A stretch of 64,000 bases of DNA. Origin: Chloroflexi bacterium HGW-Chloroflexi-6 (GTDB taxonomy: Bacteria > Chloroflexota > Anaerolineae > Anaerolineales > Villigracilaceae). A model generated the notes under the pieces. The model was not told the origin of the DNA, searched no databases, and worked only from the letters and a program-made list of their open reading frames with translations. Location of the stretch: positions 62,001 through 126,000 of the forward strand of contig PHBU01000004.1 in the NCBI GenBank assembly GCA_002840685.1. The letters are read 5' to 3'. Every line of letters starts with the position of its first letter. The first letter of the stretch is position 1. The position numbers were made by a program, and so were the translations under genes. Of this stretch, positions 40,025 to 48,612 are shown in pieces.

Positions 40025-40938
40025 TCGGCATAATCCTTGCGGTAAACGAACACATTCTTTGCTACGGAAAACCCCATCGACTCATACAATCTAAAAGCTG
40101 TATTGCGATACGAATCAGTTTCCACGTGAATGATTTGCGCGCCGTGGGCTTGCAAACGCCGCAGCCCCTCGGCCAGGGCAACACGTCCCAGGGCATATTT
40201 GCGAAAATCGGGATGGCAGCCGAGCGGCTCGACCTGTCCGACCAGGCGTCCTTCAACCTGCTGAAGCCAGCAAATGCAAAACGCGGCCAGTTTCCCATCG
40301 GGGGAGGCGACAACGACATCCAGGTTGGGAACATAATCGGGGTGTTCGAGAGTTCGCTGACGCCATTCGAGCCTCATATTCTTGCTCTCGAAAACGGTTT
40401 GGTGCAATTCGACATAAGCTGCGATCTCTTCCTTGCCAGCCAATGAACGGACAACAAACCCCGGCGGGATGCGGTATTCCTTGACCGGAAAATCGCCGGG
40501 GCGCTGCAGGAAAACCTTGGACCAGGAATCTTCTCCCACCTCAGCCTGGTTTGAAAAACCGGCGGCTTCCAGTTCGCGCATCCGTTCCGTCTGGTCGGAG
40601 AAGACGGTTACAAACCAGCAGGGATGGCCGAAGGCGGTCGCCTGGCTTTGGCTGGCACGTTTGTCAGCCCAGTCCAGTATCTGGGGGTGCAGGGATGCGG
40701 CTTCGGGGCGAAAAGCGTAATCGATGAACCAAAACGGAGTCTGCAATACGGCCCAGGCCAGCAGGCGGCCGTCCGCATCGAACCACAGCCGGGTATTTTC
40801 CGGCTCGTCGAGCGCCCAGGAACTCAGGCGGTAAGGCAGATCGACCACGCGCAGATTGTAAGATGGGAATTGACGCGACAGGGCGAGTATTTGAAGTTTG
40901 TCCGCCTCACCAGAGATCGGGCGGGAAGAAATTGTCAT
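40021..40938 (-). CDS. Tandem GNAT acetyltransferase
   Basis: 305 residues with two GNAT-like halves. The C-terminal one is well kept: VVVASPDGKLAAFCICW, VEPLGCHPDFRKYALGRVAL, HVETDSYRNTAFRLYESMGF. The N-terminal half is divergent. Double-GNAT layout resembles mycothiol synthase-type enzymes, but a general small-molecule acetyltransferase is equally possible. It overlaps both neighbours by 4 bases. Confidence 0.78.
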   Translation of the reverse strand: MTISSRPISGEADKLQILALSRQFPSYNLRVVDLPYRLSSWALDEPENTRLWFDADGRLLAWAVLQTPFWFIDYAFRPEAASLHPQILDWADKRASQSQATAFGHPCWFVTVFSDQTERMRELEAAGFSNQAEVGEDSWSKVFLQRPGDFPVKEYRIPPGFVVRSLAGKEEIAAYVELHQTVFESKNMRLEWRQRTLEHPDYVPNLDVVVASPDGKLAAFCICWLQQVEGRLVGQVEPLGCHPDFRKYALGRVALAEGLRRLQAHGAQIIHVETDSYRNTAFRLYESMGFSVAKNVFVYRKDYAE

Positions 40939-41966
40939 ATTGCACTCCTTAAATTATTGGCGGCCTTTAAAACTCTCAATGCACGCAGCGTCACCCACGG
41001 ATTTGGTTCTTTCTTGTTGCCAAAATCGCCCCAGGTTTTGCCGGTGTAATCATATTCAAGCAGCCACCGGCCTTGCGCGTCCTGTTTATCACGGATCAGT
41101 TGCAAAGCTCCCGCCAGGCGTGGATCGTTCCCGTAGCCCAGAGCAACCAGGGCTTCGACCACTTGCAGCAGATCGGTCACATAAAAAACGGGAAAACCAA
41201 ACTTCCACCAGTTGCCGCTTGGTTTGGCAGCGTAAGGGGATGGATAGCAAGCTGTGGCCGGGTTTACGCTGAAAAGAAAGTCCACACCCTGTTGGATGGC
41301 GCGCTCGATCTGCGGTGTGCGGCGCCCTTTGGGCAGGCGAGCAAACGCAAGCATGACTTTGGCCGCGCCCCAGGCGCAGGGCTGTTTATCGTTAGCGCCG
41401 CAAGCGAAATTTGGGCCGCACTTGCCGGCATAGTAGCGGATGGGCGCGTTGCGCTCATCCATGGGAGCGATGCCCTCGCCGGTTACGCTGTGCGCCATCC
41501 AGTCGTAGGCCCGTTCGAGGCGTGGATCGTTGCAGCCCAGTTCGGTCAGGGCCCAACACAGGTTGCCCTGTAAGCAGTCGGCCGTGCCGGATGGGGCCCC
41601 GTTGGTGCTGATTTGCCCGTGTTCGGCCAGAGCCTGGTCCAGAAAATACGCGCAAGCGTTGGCGATGCGCTCGTCGCAGTGGATGGACGCGCCCAGTTGC
41701 GCCAGCAGGGCCAGCGACCAAACCGTGGATGTGTATTTGGGCAGGTACCCGGGGCCGGGTTCGACCCAGTAACCCTCGGGGTGCATGTTCGCCAGGACCG
41801 TCGCGATCGGGCCCTGGACGTGGGCGTCTTTTTGGGCAGCCAGCAGTTCGGGGGAGTCGGGTGAAAGGTCGAACAAATCTCGCAGGACAAGGTAGCGCAC
41901 GCCGGGGTTTTCGGATTCGAGCAGCCAGGTAAGCGAGTCGCCTTTTAATTGAGCTTGCCAGGACAT
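40935..41966 (-). CDS. Terpenoid-cyclase/prenyltransferase-like alpha-barrel protein
   Basis: 343 residues. The sequence is rich in helical-pair repeats with W and G turns (ESENPGVRYLVLRDLF, PEGYWVEPGPGYLPKYTSTVW, DAQGRWLLEYDY). This matches the alpha/alpha barrel of prenyltransferase and squalene-cyclase-like proteins, without a DxDD cyclase motif. Many such proteins are non-enzymatic or of unknown role. AAAGGAG lies 6 bases before the ATG at 41966. It overlaps the GNAT gene by 4 bases. Confidence 0.7.
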   Translation of the reverse strand: MSWQAQLKGDSLTWLLESENPGVRYLVLRDLFDLSPDSPELLAAQKDAHVQGPIATVLANMHPEGYWVEPGPGYLPKYTSTVWSLALLAQLGASIHCDERIANACAYFLDQALAEHGQISTNGAPSGTADCLQGNLCWALTELGCNDPRLERAYDWMAHSVTGEGIAPMDERNAPIRYYAGKCGPNFACGANDKQPCAWGAAKVMLAFARLPKGRRTPQIERAIQQGVDFLFSVNPATACYPSPYAAKPSGNWWKFGFPVFYVTDLLQVVEALVALGYGNDPRLAGALQLIRDKQDAQGRWLLEYDYTGKTWGDFGNKKEPNPWVTLRALRVLKAANNLRSAI

Positions 41967-41979
41967 GACCAACTCCTTT

Positions 41980-42429
41980 CTAGCGTTTCAAAGCTTTTCG
42001 GACATCCCGCAAATGTTCGTTGATGTGTGCGTTAACAATATCGAGATGTTCTTCGGGAGTGTAGTCCCGGGAGCCTTTTTTGTAGGGGATGAGAGTCAGG
42101 GTTGGGTTAAAAATGTTCGCCTGAATGATGGCGTGGGCGGCCTCGAAGCGCCCCAGCACATCGGCCAGGCTGAGATGCGCCATCGCGTCCACGCCGCCCT
42201 GGTTCAGGTCGATCAGGCGGCCCTTGAGCGGCGATGGTTTGCGGCCATTGACCAAATCGTCCAGATTGCGTGCAAAGCTCTCGTGCCAGAAGGTCAGGTG
42301 CACCAGCACATCTTTGGCCGACCACAGCTCGTAGACGGGCACATCAGGATCGGGCAGGGCGCGGTATACGTCGATGAGATGGGCAACAGTGGTGTTCAAT
42401 TCGTCGAGTTTGGATCCCAGAATGCTCAT
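41980..42429 (-). CDS. DinB/DfsB-like four-helix bundle protein
   Basis: 149 residues. It starts MSILGSKLDELNTTVAHLID and has KDVLVHLTFWHESFARNLDD and a C-terminal HLDIVNAHINEHLRDVRKAL. The WS/AKDVLVHL...WH and HINEH pattern fits the ClbS/DfsB and DinB superfamily. These can act as thiol transferases, metal-binding proteins or cyclopropane hydrolases. It has a paralogue at 42466. AAAGGA precedes the ATG at 42429. Confidence 0.75.
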   Translation of the reverse strand: MSILGSKLDELNTTVAHLIDVYRALPDPDVPVYELWSAKDVLVHLTFWHESFARNLDDLVNGRKPSPLKGRLIDLNQGGVDAMAHLSLADVLGRFEAAHAIIQANIFNPTLTLIPYKKGSRDYTPEEHLDIVNAHINEHLRDVRKALKR

Positions 42430-42442
42430 TGAGTATCCTTTG

Positions 42443-42469
42443 GTAGTGCGAGATAACATCTCGCACTAC
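42443..42469. repeat. Perfect palindrome between the two DinB/DfsB-like genes
   Basis: Arm GTAGTGCGAGAT and its complement flank AAC. It includes the stop codon of the 42466 gene and lies close upstream of the next gene. Its GTAG...CTAC ends resemble the palindromes at 31107 and 59386. Confidence 0.75.
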
Positions 42470-42954
42470 ACTTTTTTCTTGCATTCTTTGAGCGCCCACA
42501 CAAAGTGCGCGGCGGTGATGGAATTGAGATAGGACATCAGTGTGTTCTGGTTCATCCAGGCGTAGCGAGCGGGGGTGACCAGGTCTGCTTCGGGGGTTTC
42601 TTCCATAAATTGTACTGTCTTTTGGTGCGAAGCGCGAAACATCCCCAGCACCTCTTCCGGGGGCAGATCGCGGAATTTCTCGTAGATGGCCTGGTTAAGG
42701 GCCGGGAGTTGGCTCCACTTGTAGCCGGGTGCGGGGACGGCCGGGGTTTCGCTGCGCAGGCCGGCTTCATACCAGCGAAAGAACATCTGCTGCCATTCGT
42801 AAAGATGGGCTAGCACATCTTTGATGGTCCAGGCGCCGGGGGTGAGCTGGGCGCTCATCTGCTCGGGCGTGAGGCTGGCGAGGTACGTATCAAGCTTCTG
42901 GAATTCCTTCTGGGAAGCATCCAGCAATTGAGATTTAGTGAGCGGGCGAGACAT
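42466..42954 (-). CDS. ClbS/DfsB-family four-helix bundle protein
   Basis: 162 residues starting MSRPLTKSQLLDASQKEFQK. Family features: LTPGAWTIKDVLAHLYEWQQ, WYEAGLRSETPAVPAPGYKW, LPPEEVLGMFRASHQKTV. ClbS opens colibactin warheads and DfsB-type members act on other electrophiles, but most are uncharacterised. GGAG lies 9 bases before the ATG. It sits in the WYL-headed run. Confidence 0.85.
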   Translation of the reverse strand: MSRPLTKSQLLDASQKEFQKLDTYLASLTPEQMSAQLTPGAWTIKDVLAHLYEWQQMFFRWYEAGLRSETPAVPAPGYKWSQLPALNQAIYEKFRDLPPEEVLGMFRASHQKTVQFMEETPEADLVTPARYAWMNQNTLMSYLNSITAAHFVWALKECKKKV

Positions 42955-43001
42955 GATATTCAGCTCCATTTCAGATGAGAGAGATTTTCAACCTTCAACG
43001 T

Positions 43002-43658
43002 TCAACTTTGGTCTTGCGACCGCGAAACCGGGTGGCGCAAGACAGTCTTGAGTTTTTCAGGTGCAGCCAGGCGCGGGTCGCCCAGGTAGATCTCGTGATG
43101 CTTGCCGCCGCGCTCGACCAGATCCTGGCAGCCCATCTCGTCCATGAAGGCGCGCATCGTTTTAACGGTGGCAGGCTCGGAAACGTAAGGTCCGATGTGC
43201 ATCATCTGGACGCACAACCCCTCGTGAAAGCTGTCCAATCGCAGGCGGGCGAACCCCGGCTGATCCCCTTTCTTTTTGCGCATCTGGGCCAGAGCCTCGG
43301 TGAACAGCACCGGGGTGACCAGCTCGGGGACCATGATCATAATCGTGTAGAACCAGTTGTCCTTGACGCTGATGTCGAAACGGCCATCCTCGACCCACCA
43401 TAAGCCCTCCATGGGCATGACGGGATAATTGACCGGTTTTTCGGCGCGCTTCTTGACCATGAACTTGAGCGTATAGGCCGCGCCGTAGAGCGCCTGAGTG
43501 TTTTCAGCGAAGAGCGGCGAAGAGCCGGGTTCCATACCGGCCTCGATAGCGCCGTCGATCATCAGGAAGTTGAGTGCCGGCACCTCGACCAATTGCGGCG
43601 TTTTGGTTGAAGGAATGTAGAGATGTTTGTAGACTTTTTTGAGATCAAGTGTTTCCAT
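43002..43658 (-). CDS. GyrI-like small-molecule-binding protein
   Basis: 218 residues. The GyrI-like fold is shown by LVEVPALNFLMIDGAIEAG near the start, MEGLWWVEDGRF in the centre, and YVSEPATVKTMRAFMDEMG then KHHEIYLGDPRLAAPEKLKT at the end. Stand-alone GyrI-like proteins bind or hydrolyse hydrophobic compounds. ATG at 43658 is preceded by GGAAGGG; an upstream ATGATG at 43676 overlaps the previous stop codon and is the alternative. Confidence 0.85.
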   Translation of the reverse strand: METLDLKKVYKHLYIPSTKTPQLVEVPALNFLMIDGAIEAGMEPGSSPLFAENTQALYGAAYTLKFMVKKRAEKPVNYPVMPMEGLWWVEDGRFDISVKDNWFYTIMIMVPELVTPVLFTEALAQMRKKKGDQPGFARLRLDSFHEGLCVQMMHIGPYVSEPATVKTMRAFMDEMGCQDLVERGGKHHEIYLGDPRLAAPEKLKTVLRHPVSRSQDQS

Positions 43659-43672
43659 TTTGAACCCTTCCA

Positions 43673-44209
43673 TCATTCTTTTGGGTGTTGTTTAAGTTCA
43701 TTCCAAGCGCGGATGGCCGCCTTAAGTCCGGCACCGGGATTGGCCTTGAGATACTCGCGGATGTGGCGGTTGTATTCGAACTGCGGGGCAATTTCCGTTT
43801 CGAGGGGGGAGCGTTGGGCTGCTTCCCAGACCAGGATGGCCTCTTGCAGGGTTTTGCCCTGGCCGTGATGGATGAAATCGCGCAGGGTGGCATCAAAGTG
43901 AAACGAGCGGCCGATTTCCTGTTCGAAGAAGGCGCGCAGACCTTGCGAACAACGCCAGCCCGGGCCAATCACTGTCGTTCGGGTAAAAGTGGCTGGCATT
44001 TGGCTTTTTGGGCCCTTGCGAACGGCCGGGGTTGACCCGACATTGTCGCCGGTTTCAAGGTAGTTCGCTATGCGCTCAGTCAGTGTTTGCTTCGAACCGC
44101 TGGTAGATAAACCGCAGTCGCGACAAAAGGCGGATAGCTCTTCCTTGAGCCAGTAGTAGCGCAGAAAAGCCTCAGCGCTGAGTCGGGAGTTGAGCAAGGG
44201 GCGCGTCAT
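43673..44209 (-). CDS. SAP-domain protein (DUF6434)
   Basis: 178 residues. The N-terminal part is SAP-like (LKEELSAFCRDCGLSTSGSK, a helix-turn-helix used to bind nucleic acid). The C-terminal half carries GRSFHFDATLRDFIHHGQGK and YNRHIREYLKANPGAGLKAA, which matches DUF6434. Function unknown; DNA binding is plausible. It ends in an ATGA overlap with the alternative start of the GyrI-like gene. Confidence 0.82.
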   Translation of the reverse strand: MTRPLLNSRLSAEAFLRYYWLKEELSAFCRDCGLSTSGSKQTLTERIANYLETGDNVGSTPAVRKGPKSQMPATFTRTTVIGPGWRCSQGLRAFFEQEIGRSFHFDATLRDFIHHGQGKTLQEAILVWEAAQRSPLETEIAPQFEYNRHIREYLKANPGAGLKAAIRAWNELKQHPKE

Positions 44210-44215
44210 AACGGA

Positions 44216-45289
44216 TCACTTGCCCTTCAAGAAGCCGGCAACCAGTTGGGCGAATTGTTCGGGTTGCTGTTGGAAGGCGAAATGACTGGCATTCTCGATG
44301 ATGGCAAATTGAGCATTCAGGAAGGTATCACTGTACAGGCGGCTGGCGGCTTCGCTTTGCAGATCGTCCACGCCGTGGATCACCAGCACCGGGGCGCTGA
44401 CCTTCTTCAGCGCGGCGCGGTAATCGTGGCGCTGACCCATGCTGACATACATACCCCAGGTCATCCAACCGCCGGGCTCGCCTTGCTGGATCATTTCGCC
44501 CTCTGGAATATCCACCACTGAGATGTAGTATTCGCCAAATTTGGCGTCCCGCGCAACCAGCTCGGCTTCCGAGTGGGAGAAGAGCGTATTGAAGTCAAAG
44601 TAGTCCTTGATAAAGGCATCGTATTCGGCCAATTGGTTTTTCGGCAGTTTCGCGCGCACGCTGGCGAACAGGTCGCTCTCGGCCTCGGGCTGGGGCATGA
44701 CCAGCATATTGGCAGGGGAGATTAAGATCAGCGCTTCGACATGTTCGGGGAATTCGGCTGCATATAAGGAAGCCAGGAATCCGCCCCACGAGTGGCCGAC
44801 CAGGATCAGCTTCTCCTCGCCCAAAATCTGGCGGATGCGTTCGATGTCGGCGATCTGTGCCCCCAGGCCGAGGGTCTGGTCGAGACGGGTCATGTTTTCG
44901 TACATATTCTGCGACTCGAAACGGTCGATCGGGCGGGTGGATAGCCCGCATCCGCGCTGATCATAGTAATGAAAGCGATACTCGCCGGTCAACGGCTCCA
45001 GCCCGGCCATTGGCTGGCGGAAAGGCATGCCCGGCCCACCGTGGACGATCAACACATTGCGGCCTTCTCCTTCAGCAAAGTGATAAAGCTGAATATCTGC
45101 CTCCACCTGCCAGAATTCGGGGTCGCCTGTTTGCTTGGGCGGCGCTAGCGACGCGCGCAGGTTCTGCCTGGCGCTGACCATGCCTGGCTGGTATAGTGGC
45201 TGTTGGGTCATCCACCACATGCCGCCGGCGCCTGCAGCAATTACAAGAACAACCGCGAACAGGATAATCCAAAGAGTTTTACGTTTCAT
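44216..45289 (-). CDS. Alpha/beta hydrolase (proline iminopeptidase-like), membrane-anchored
   Basis: 357 residues. One N-terminal membrane helix is followed by HGGPGMPFRQPM (oxyanion), nucleophile VGHSWGGFLA, Asp in VLVIHGVDD and His in ENASHF. HGGPG and the DQRGCGLS motif are typical of prolyl iminopeptidases and related hydrolases. The substrate is unclear. AAAAGGA precedes the ATG at 45289. Confidence 0.87.
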   Translation of the reverse strand: MKRKTLWIILFAVVLVIAAGAGGMWWMTQQPLYQPGMVSARQNLRASLAPPKQTGDPEFWQVEADIQLYHFAEGEGRNVLIVHGGPGMPFRQPMAGLEPLTGEYRFHYYDQRGCGLSTRPIDRFESQNMYENMTRLDQTLGLGAQIADIERIRQILGEEKLILVGHSWGGFLASLYAAEFPEHVEALILISPANMLVMPQPEAESDLFASVRAKLPKNQLAEYDAFIKDYFDFNTLFSHSEAELVARDAKFGEYYISVVDIPEGEMIQQGEPGGWMTWGMYVSMGQRHDYRAALKKVSAPVLVIHGVDDLQSEAASRLYSDTFLNAQFAIIENASHFAFQQQPEQFAQLVAGFLKGK

Positions 45290-45327
45290 ATTCAATCCTT
45301 TTCTGTCAAAATCAGGTTCAAAACTTT

Positions 45328-46281
45328 TCATTCATACAGTGAAACTGTTTGTTGCGCCCACTCCTGCACCATTTGACGGACTTCAGGCGGCTCCAAGACC
45401 GTCACCGCAGGGCCATACGCCAGGGTATTGCTGGCTGCCGCGTAAACATCCGGGGCGTTGAACGTGACCACCACCGAGCCGTCCGGCTGCTCCTCCAGCG
45501 TTTCCCAGTATCCACGAGCATACTGGGCCAGGTGGGCGAATTGCGCCGCGAAGCCCATCCGGACCTTGAGTTGCGGGGCATCCTGCCATTCCTGTGCCAT
45601 GTAGCTGTGGATGTTGAAATCAACAGGCGCGGGAAAGATTTGATCGGTCAGACTTAACCCTGCGATGCGATCCACCCGGAAGGTGCGCAACGCCGAACGC
45701 CGGTGACAGTAACCGACGACGTACCACCAACCGGAGCGGTGGACCAGCGCATACGGATCGAGATCGCGCTGCTCACCGTGCGGATTGCTGCCGCTATGGT
45801 AGATCATGCTGACCCGACGGTTTTCCCGCACCGCCCGGCGTAGTTTCTCCAGACTGGGAGCCAGCGCCTGGATGTCAGCACGGTTCATGCCGGTGGCGAC
45901 CAGCGCCCGGCGCGCCCAGGCGATTTCCTGGCGCTGCTCGTCGGGTAACACATTCTCGAGCTTGGCGAGCGCGCCTTCGGCGGACTCGTGGTAGAGCGTC
46001 CCCCACATTTCGCCGACGAGACTGGTGCCCAGCGAGACGGCCACGGCTTCCTCGGGGGTAAAAACCAGCGGCGGGAGTTTGTATCCGCGCACCAGCGAGA
46101 ATCCGCCATATGGGCCGCGCTCTGCGTAGACGGGTACGCCCATTTCGTCCAGCATCCCGAAGTAGCGATGCAGGGTGCGGACGGAAACTCCCAGCCGGCT
46201 GGCCAGATCGGCGGCTTTTTGCCCCGGCTGGCGCTGGAGGCTGAGAATTAGAGTTATCAAGCGGGTAGCAACTGTGCTCAT
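45328..46281 (-). CDS. WYL/YafY-type transcriptional regulator
   Basis: 317 residues. An N-terminal HTH (ATRLITLILSLQRQPGQKAA...DLASRLGVSVRTLHRYFGML) is followed by a WYL domain: RENRRVSMIYHSGSN, ALVHRSGWWYVVGYCHRR, RTFRVDRIAGLSLTD, then a C-terminal WCX-like part. WYL regulators sense ligands, often nucleic acid or nucleotides. It heads the run of hydrolase, SAP, GyrI and DfsB genes and is likely self-regulated through the dyad at 46315-46333. Confidence 0.9.
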   Translation of the reverse strand: MSTVATRLITLILSLQRQPGQKAADLASRLGVSVRTLHRYFGMLDEMGVPVYAERGPYGGFSLVRGYKLPPLVFTPEEAVAVSLGTSLVGEMWGTLYHESAEGALAKLENVLPDEQRQEIAWARRALVATGMNRADIQALAPSLEKLRRAVRENRRVSMIYHSGSNPHGEQRDLDPYALVHRSGWWYVVGYCHRRSALRTFRVDRIAGLSLTDQIFPAPVDFNIHSYMAQEWQDAPQLKVRMGFAAQFAHLAQYARGYWETLEEQPDGSVVVTFNAPDVYAAASNTLAYGPAVTVLEPPEVRQMVQEWAQQTVSLYE

Positions 46282-46314
46282 TGGTCACTTTCTGACATGA
46301 TTATAGGATGGATA

Positions 46315-46333
46315 TATGTCATATTATGACATA
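46315..46333. promoter_or_regulatory. Operator-like palindrome upstream of the WYL regulator
   Basis: TATGTCATA and its exact complement TATGACATA are separated by one base. A second half-like TGACATGATTATAGG lies between it and the start codon. It sits about 35 bases before the regulator ATG and is a good candidate autoregulatory site. Confidence 0.6.
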
Positions 46334-46507
46334 ATTAAAAACAAACTTGGCCAATTTAATATTCAGTTTTTTGGGGTAGATTGGATGCGATCGCTGTTGA
46401 AATATTCTTGCCTGGCAGGCGCGTAAATCGTTATATTTCGGCTTTTTTCGGCCTAAAATATATAGATTTCAATTGTGCAAGGTGTGTGCCATTTTATTAA
46501 ACGATGC

Positions 46508-46513
46508 TATAAT
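46508..46513 (+). promoter_or_regulatory. -10 box of the riboswitch-controlled subtilase transcript
   Basis: TATAAT lies about 20 bases before the riboswitch aptamer, so transcription would begin just ahead of it. A -35 box is not clear. The part of the 46282-46705 gap between the WYL operator and this promoter is AT-rich and holds no gene. Confidence 0.55.
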
Positions 46514-46532
46514 GTTGCGTATAGAAAGAAAG

Positions 46533-46616
46533 AACCGAAAAGGCAAAGCTGGTGAAAGCCGGCGACGCAAAGCCACGGGTCTAAAGCCGAGAAATCGGTC
46601 ATGATCGCCAGGCCGC
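46533..46616 (+). promoter_or_regulatory. c-di-GMP-I riboswitch (GEMM)
   Basis: The conserved GEMM-I core is clear: AGGCAAAGC, a GNRA-type loop in GCTGGTGAAAGCC, the invariant GACGCAAAGCCACGGG, CTAAAGCC and a second stem GCCGAGAAATCGGTC. These match the GGCAAACC...GAAA...GACGCAAAGCC...CCTAAACC consensus of the c-di-GMP-I class. It binds c-di-GMP and couples it to downstream RNA folding. The aptamer is followed by a terminator hairpin (46648-46683), so transcriptional control of the subtilase gene is expected. Confidence 0.9.
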
Positions 46617-46647
46617 CGAAGTCGAGACAATTGTTTTGCATGTCTTG

Positions 46648-46683
46648 CAGGCTTGGCTATTAATGCCAGGCCTGTTTGTTTTT
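46648..46683 (+). terminator. Expression-platform terminator of the c-di-GMP riboswitch
   Basis: CAGGCTTGGC pairs with GCCAGGCCTG (one G-T pair) and is followed by TTTGTTTTT. It lies 32 bases after the aptamer and 22 bases before the subtilase start codon. Confidence 0.75.
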
Positions 46684-46705
46684 CCAGGATCAATCGGAGG
46701 AAACC

Positions 46706-48592
46706 ATGAAACTGCAAAGCTTTTCAACCTTGTTCCGAACCATGCTCGTTGTTGTCATCTTGGGGGTATTGATAAGTTTAATTGGAGGGGTGCCTGCTGT
46801 TGCGGCCCAAAAACAACAATCCTATATTGTTCAAGCGACCACTACTGCGCTGGCTGCTCAGTTGGTCGAAAAACATGGCGGCACGGTTACCTCCCAGCTC
46901 GAGATCATTCATGCGGTTGGGGCGCTTCTCTCCACCCAGGGGCTTGCGGAATTACGCAGTGAGACCGGGATCGTGGCAGTCACCCCCAACGATCTTGTCG
47001 AATCGAGCGATAACGATGCTCCTGCTGACAAAGACAAGAATAAAGATAAAGACAAGGACAAGGATAAAGGCGTGCCATCCACTGATTATCCGGATGTGGT
47101 TGGCGCAGACCTTGTCTGGGAAAGCGATGTAACAGGTTCTGGAGTTACTGTAGCTGTCCTGGATACGGGCCTTGATAATAAACTCCAAGCCTTGGCCCGA
47201 GGCGCAGACAATAAAAAAGATCGTATTGTTGCATGGAAAGATTTTATCGAAGCGAGCAAGAAACCCATTGACCCGAATGGCCATGGCTCACATGTTGCAG
47301 GGATCATTGCCAACAGCCAAAAAGGTGCGGATGGTGAATGGAACGGCATCGCGCCGGATGTCAAACTGGCGGGTGTGCGCGTTTTGGATCAATATGGCGC
47401 CGGCACCTACGAAACCGTCATTTTAGGTTTGCAGTGGGTCATCGATAACCAGGAGCTCTATAACATCCGCGTTGTCAACCTCTCCCTGGTTGCGCCGGTT
47501 CAATCTCCCTACTGGGCAGACCCGCTTAACCAGGCAGTGACCCAGGTTTGGGCCGATGGGATTACCGTTATTGTTGCGGCTGGCAACAGTGGCCCGGGCG
47601 CCATGTCCATCAGCGTTCCCGGCAATAATCCTTACGTTGTCACGGTTGGCGCCTTTACCGACAATTACACCCCGGCTGATTGGGATGACGATTACATTGC
47701 TCCATTCTCTGGGGCCGGTCCGACGTTGGACGGCTTTGTTAAACCCGACCTGGTTGCCCCTGGCGGACATATCCTTTCTGTTGCCCCGGCGAATTCTTAC
47801 CTGGTCTCGGAATACCCTGATAATTGGATCAAAAAATCCTACTTCAAACTGGCCGGGACCTCACAGGCGACTGCTATTGTTTCCGGTATTGCGGCGCTGA
47901 TTATTGCGAACAACCCCGATCTGACACCTGACGAGGTAAAGAATCGTCTGACCGCCAGCGCTTTGCCCTGGGTGGACGTTACCACCACCGATGCGCTCTA
48001 TAGCATGTGGCAGCAAGGCGCGGGCCGCGTAAACGCCCCAGATGCTGTTTTTGCCGATATCACTGGCAGCGCCAACCTGGGCATGGATATTCAGGCTGAC
48101 CTGGCTGGTACCGTGCACTACGAGGGTTATTCTTATTACGATGAAGCCACAGGCACCTACCGTCTTTACGATCCGTTTGCTGACTGGGCTGGCGGATACG
48201 GCACCTGGGACGGTGGCCATGGTTCATGGGCTGGCGGACACGGTTCATGGGCTGGCGGACACGGTTCCTGGGCCGGTGGACACGGCTCCTGGGCTGGTGG
48301 GCACGGATCATGGGCCGGTGGAATTGAGGGCACCTGGGCTGGTGGACACGGTTCCTGGGCCGGTGGTCATGGTTCCTGGGCTGGGGGACATGGTTCCTGG
48401 GCCGGTGGCTACAGCACCTGGGCCGGTGGTCATGGTTCCTGGGCTGGCGGACATGGTTCCTGGGCCGGCGGACATGGTTCCTGGGCCGGACAGTTTGCGG
48501 ATCCTGCTTTCCTCGCCAGCTTTGAGATTGGTCAAAGCCCGGATGCATCGATTTCCAATGCAACGACTTCCTATTTCTTGCAAGATGAGTAG
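46706..48592 (+). CDS. Secreted subtilase (S8) with C-terminal WAGGHGS repeats
   Basis: 628 residues. A signal peptide (cleavage near VAA, residue 33) is followed by an inhibitor_I9-like propeptide (about 38-100) and a Asp/Lys linker (PADKDKNKDKDKDKDKG). The protease domain has catalytic Asp153 (VLDTGLD), His193 (NGHGSHVAG), oxyanion Asn294 and Ser386 (AGTSQA, where Gln replaces the usual Met). From residue 494 come about 15 copies of a seven-residue unit, mostly SWAGGHG. GGAGG precedes the ATG. It is preceded by a c-di-GMP riboswitch, so expression depends on that messenger. Confidence 0.92.
   Translation: MKLQSFSTLFRTMLVVVILGVLISLIGGVPAVAAQKQQSYIVQATTTALAAQLVEKHGGTVTSQLEIIHAVGALLSTQGLAELRSETGIVAVTPNDLVESSDNDAPADKDKNKDKDKDKDKGVPSTDYPDVVGADLVWESDVTGSGVTVAVLDTGLDNKLQALARGADNKKDRIVAWKDFIEASKKPIDPNGHGSHVAGIIANSQKGADGEWNGIAPDVKLAGVRVLDQYGAGTYETVILGLQWVIDNQELYNIRVVNLSLVAPVQSPYWADPLNQAVTQVWADGITVIVAAGNSGPGAMSISVPGNNPYVVTVGAFTDNYTPADWDDDYIAPFSGAGPTLDGFVKPDLVAPGGHILSVAPANSYLVSEYPDNWIKKSYFKLAGTSQATAIVSGIAALIIANNPDLTPDEVKNRLTASALPWVDVTTTDALYSMWQQGAGRVNAPDAVFADITGSANLGMDIQADLAGTVHYEGYSYYDEATGTYRLYDPFADWAGGYGTWDGGHGSWAGGHGSWAGGHGSWAGGHGSWAGGHGSWAGGIEGTWAGGHGSWAGGHGSWAGGHGSWAGGYSTWAGGHGSWAGGHGSWAGGHGSWAGQFADPAFLASFEIGQSPDASISNATTSYFLQDE
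48185..48490 (+). repeat. 21-base tandem repeat array encoding WAGGHGS units
   Basis: About 15 units of roughly 21 bases (GGTTCATGGGCTGGCGGACAC and variants), in frame. One unit is longer (SWAGGIEG), and two have Tyr or Thr variants. The DNA differs mainly at third positions, so the protein repeat is under selection. Confidence 0.85.
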
Positions 48593-48612
48593 GTCACAAT
48601 CCAGATAGTTAT

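Noticed and set aside
48185..48490. CRISPR-like tandem array
   Set aside because: The units are about 21 bases, directly adjacent and in frame in a subtilase gene, with no spacers.
48060..48563. Minus-strand ORF rich in Arg, His and Pro opposite the subtilase tail
   Set aside because: It is a mirror of the WAGGHGS repeat in another frame.
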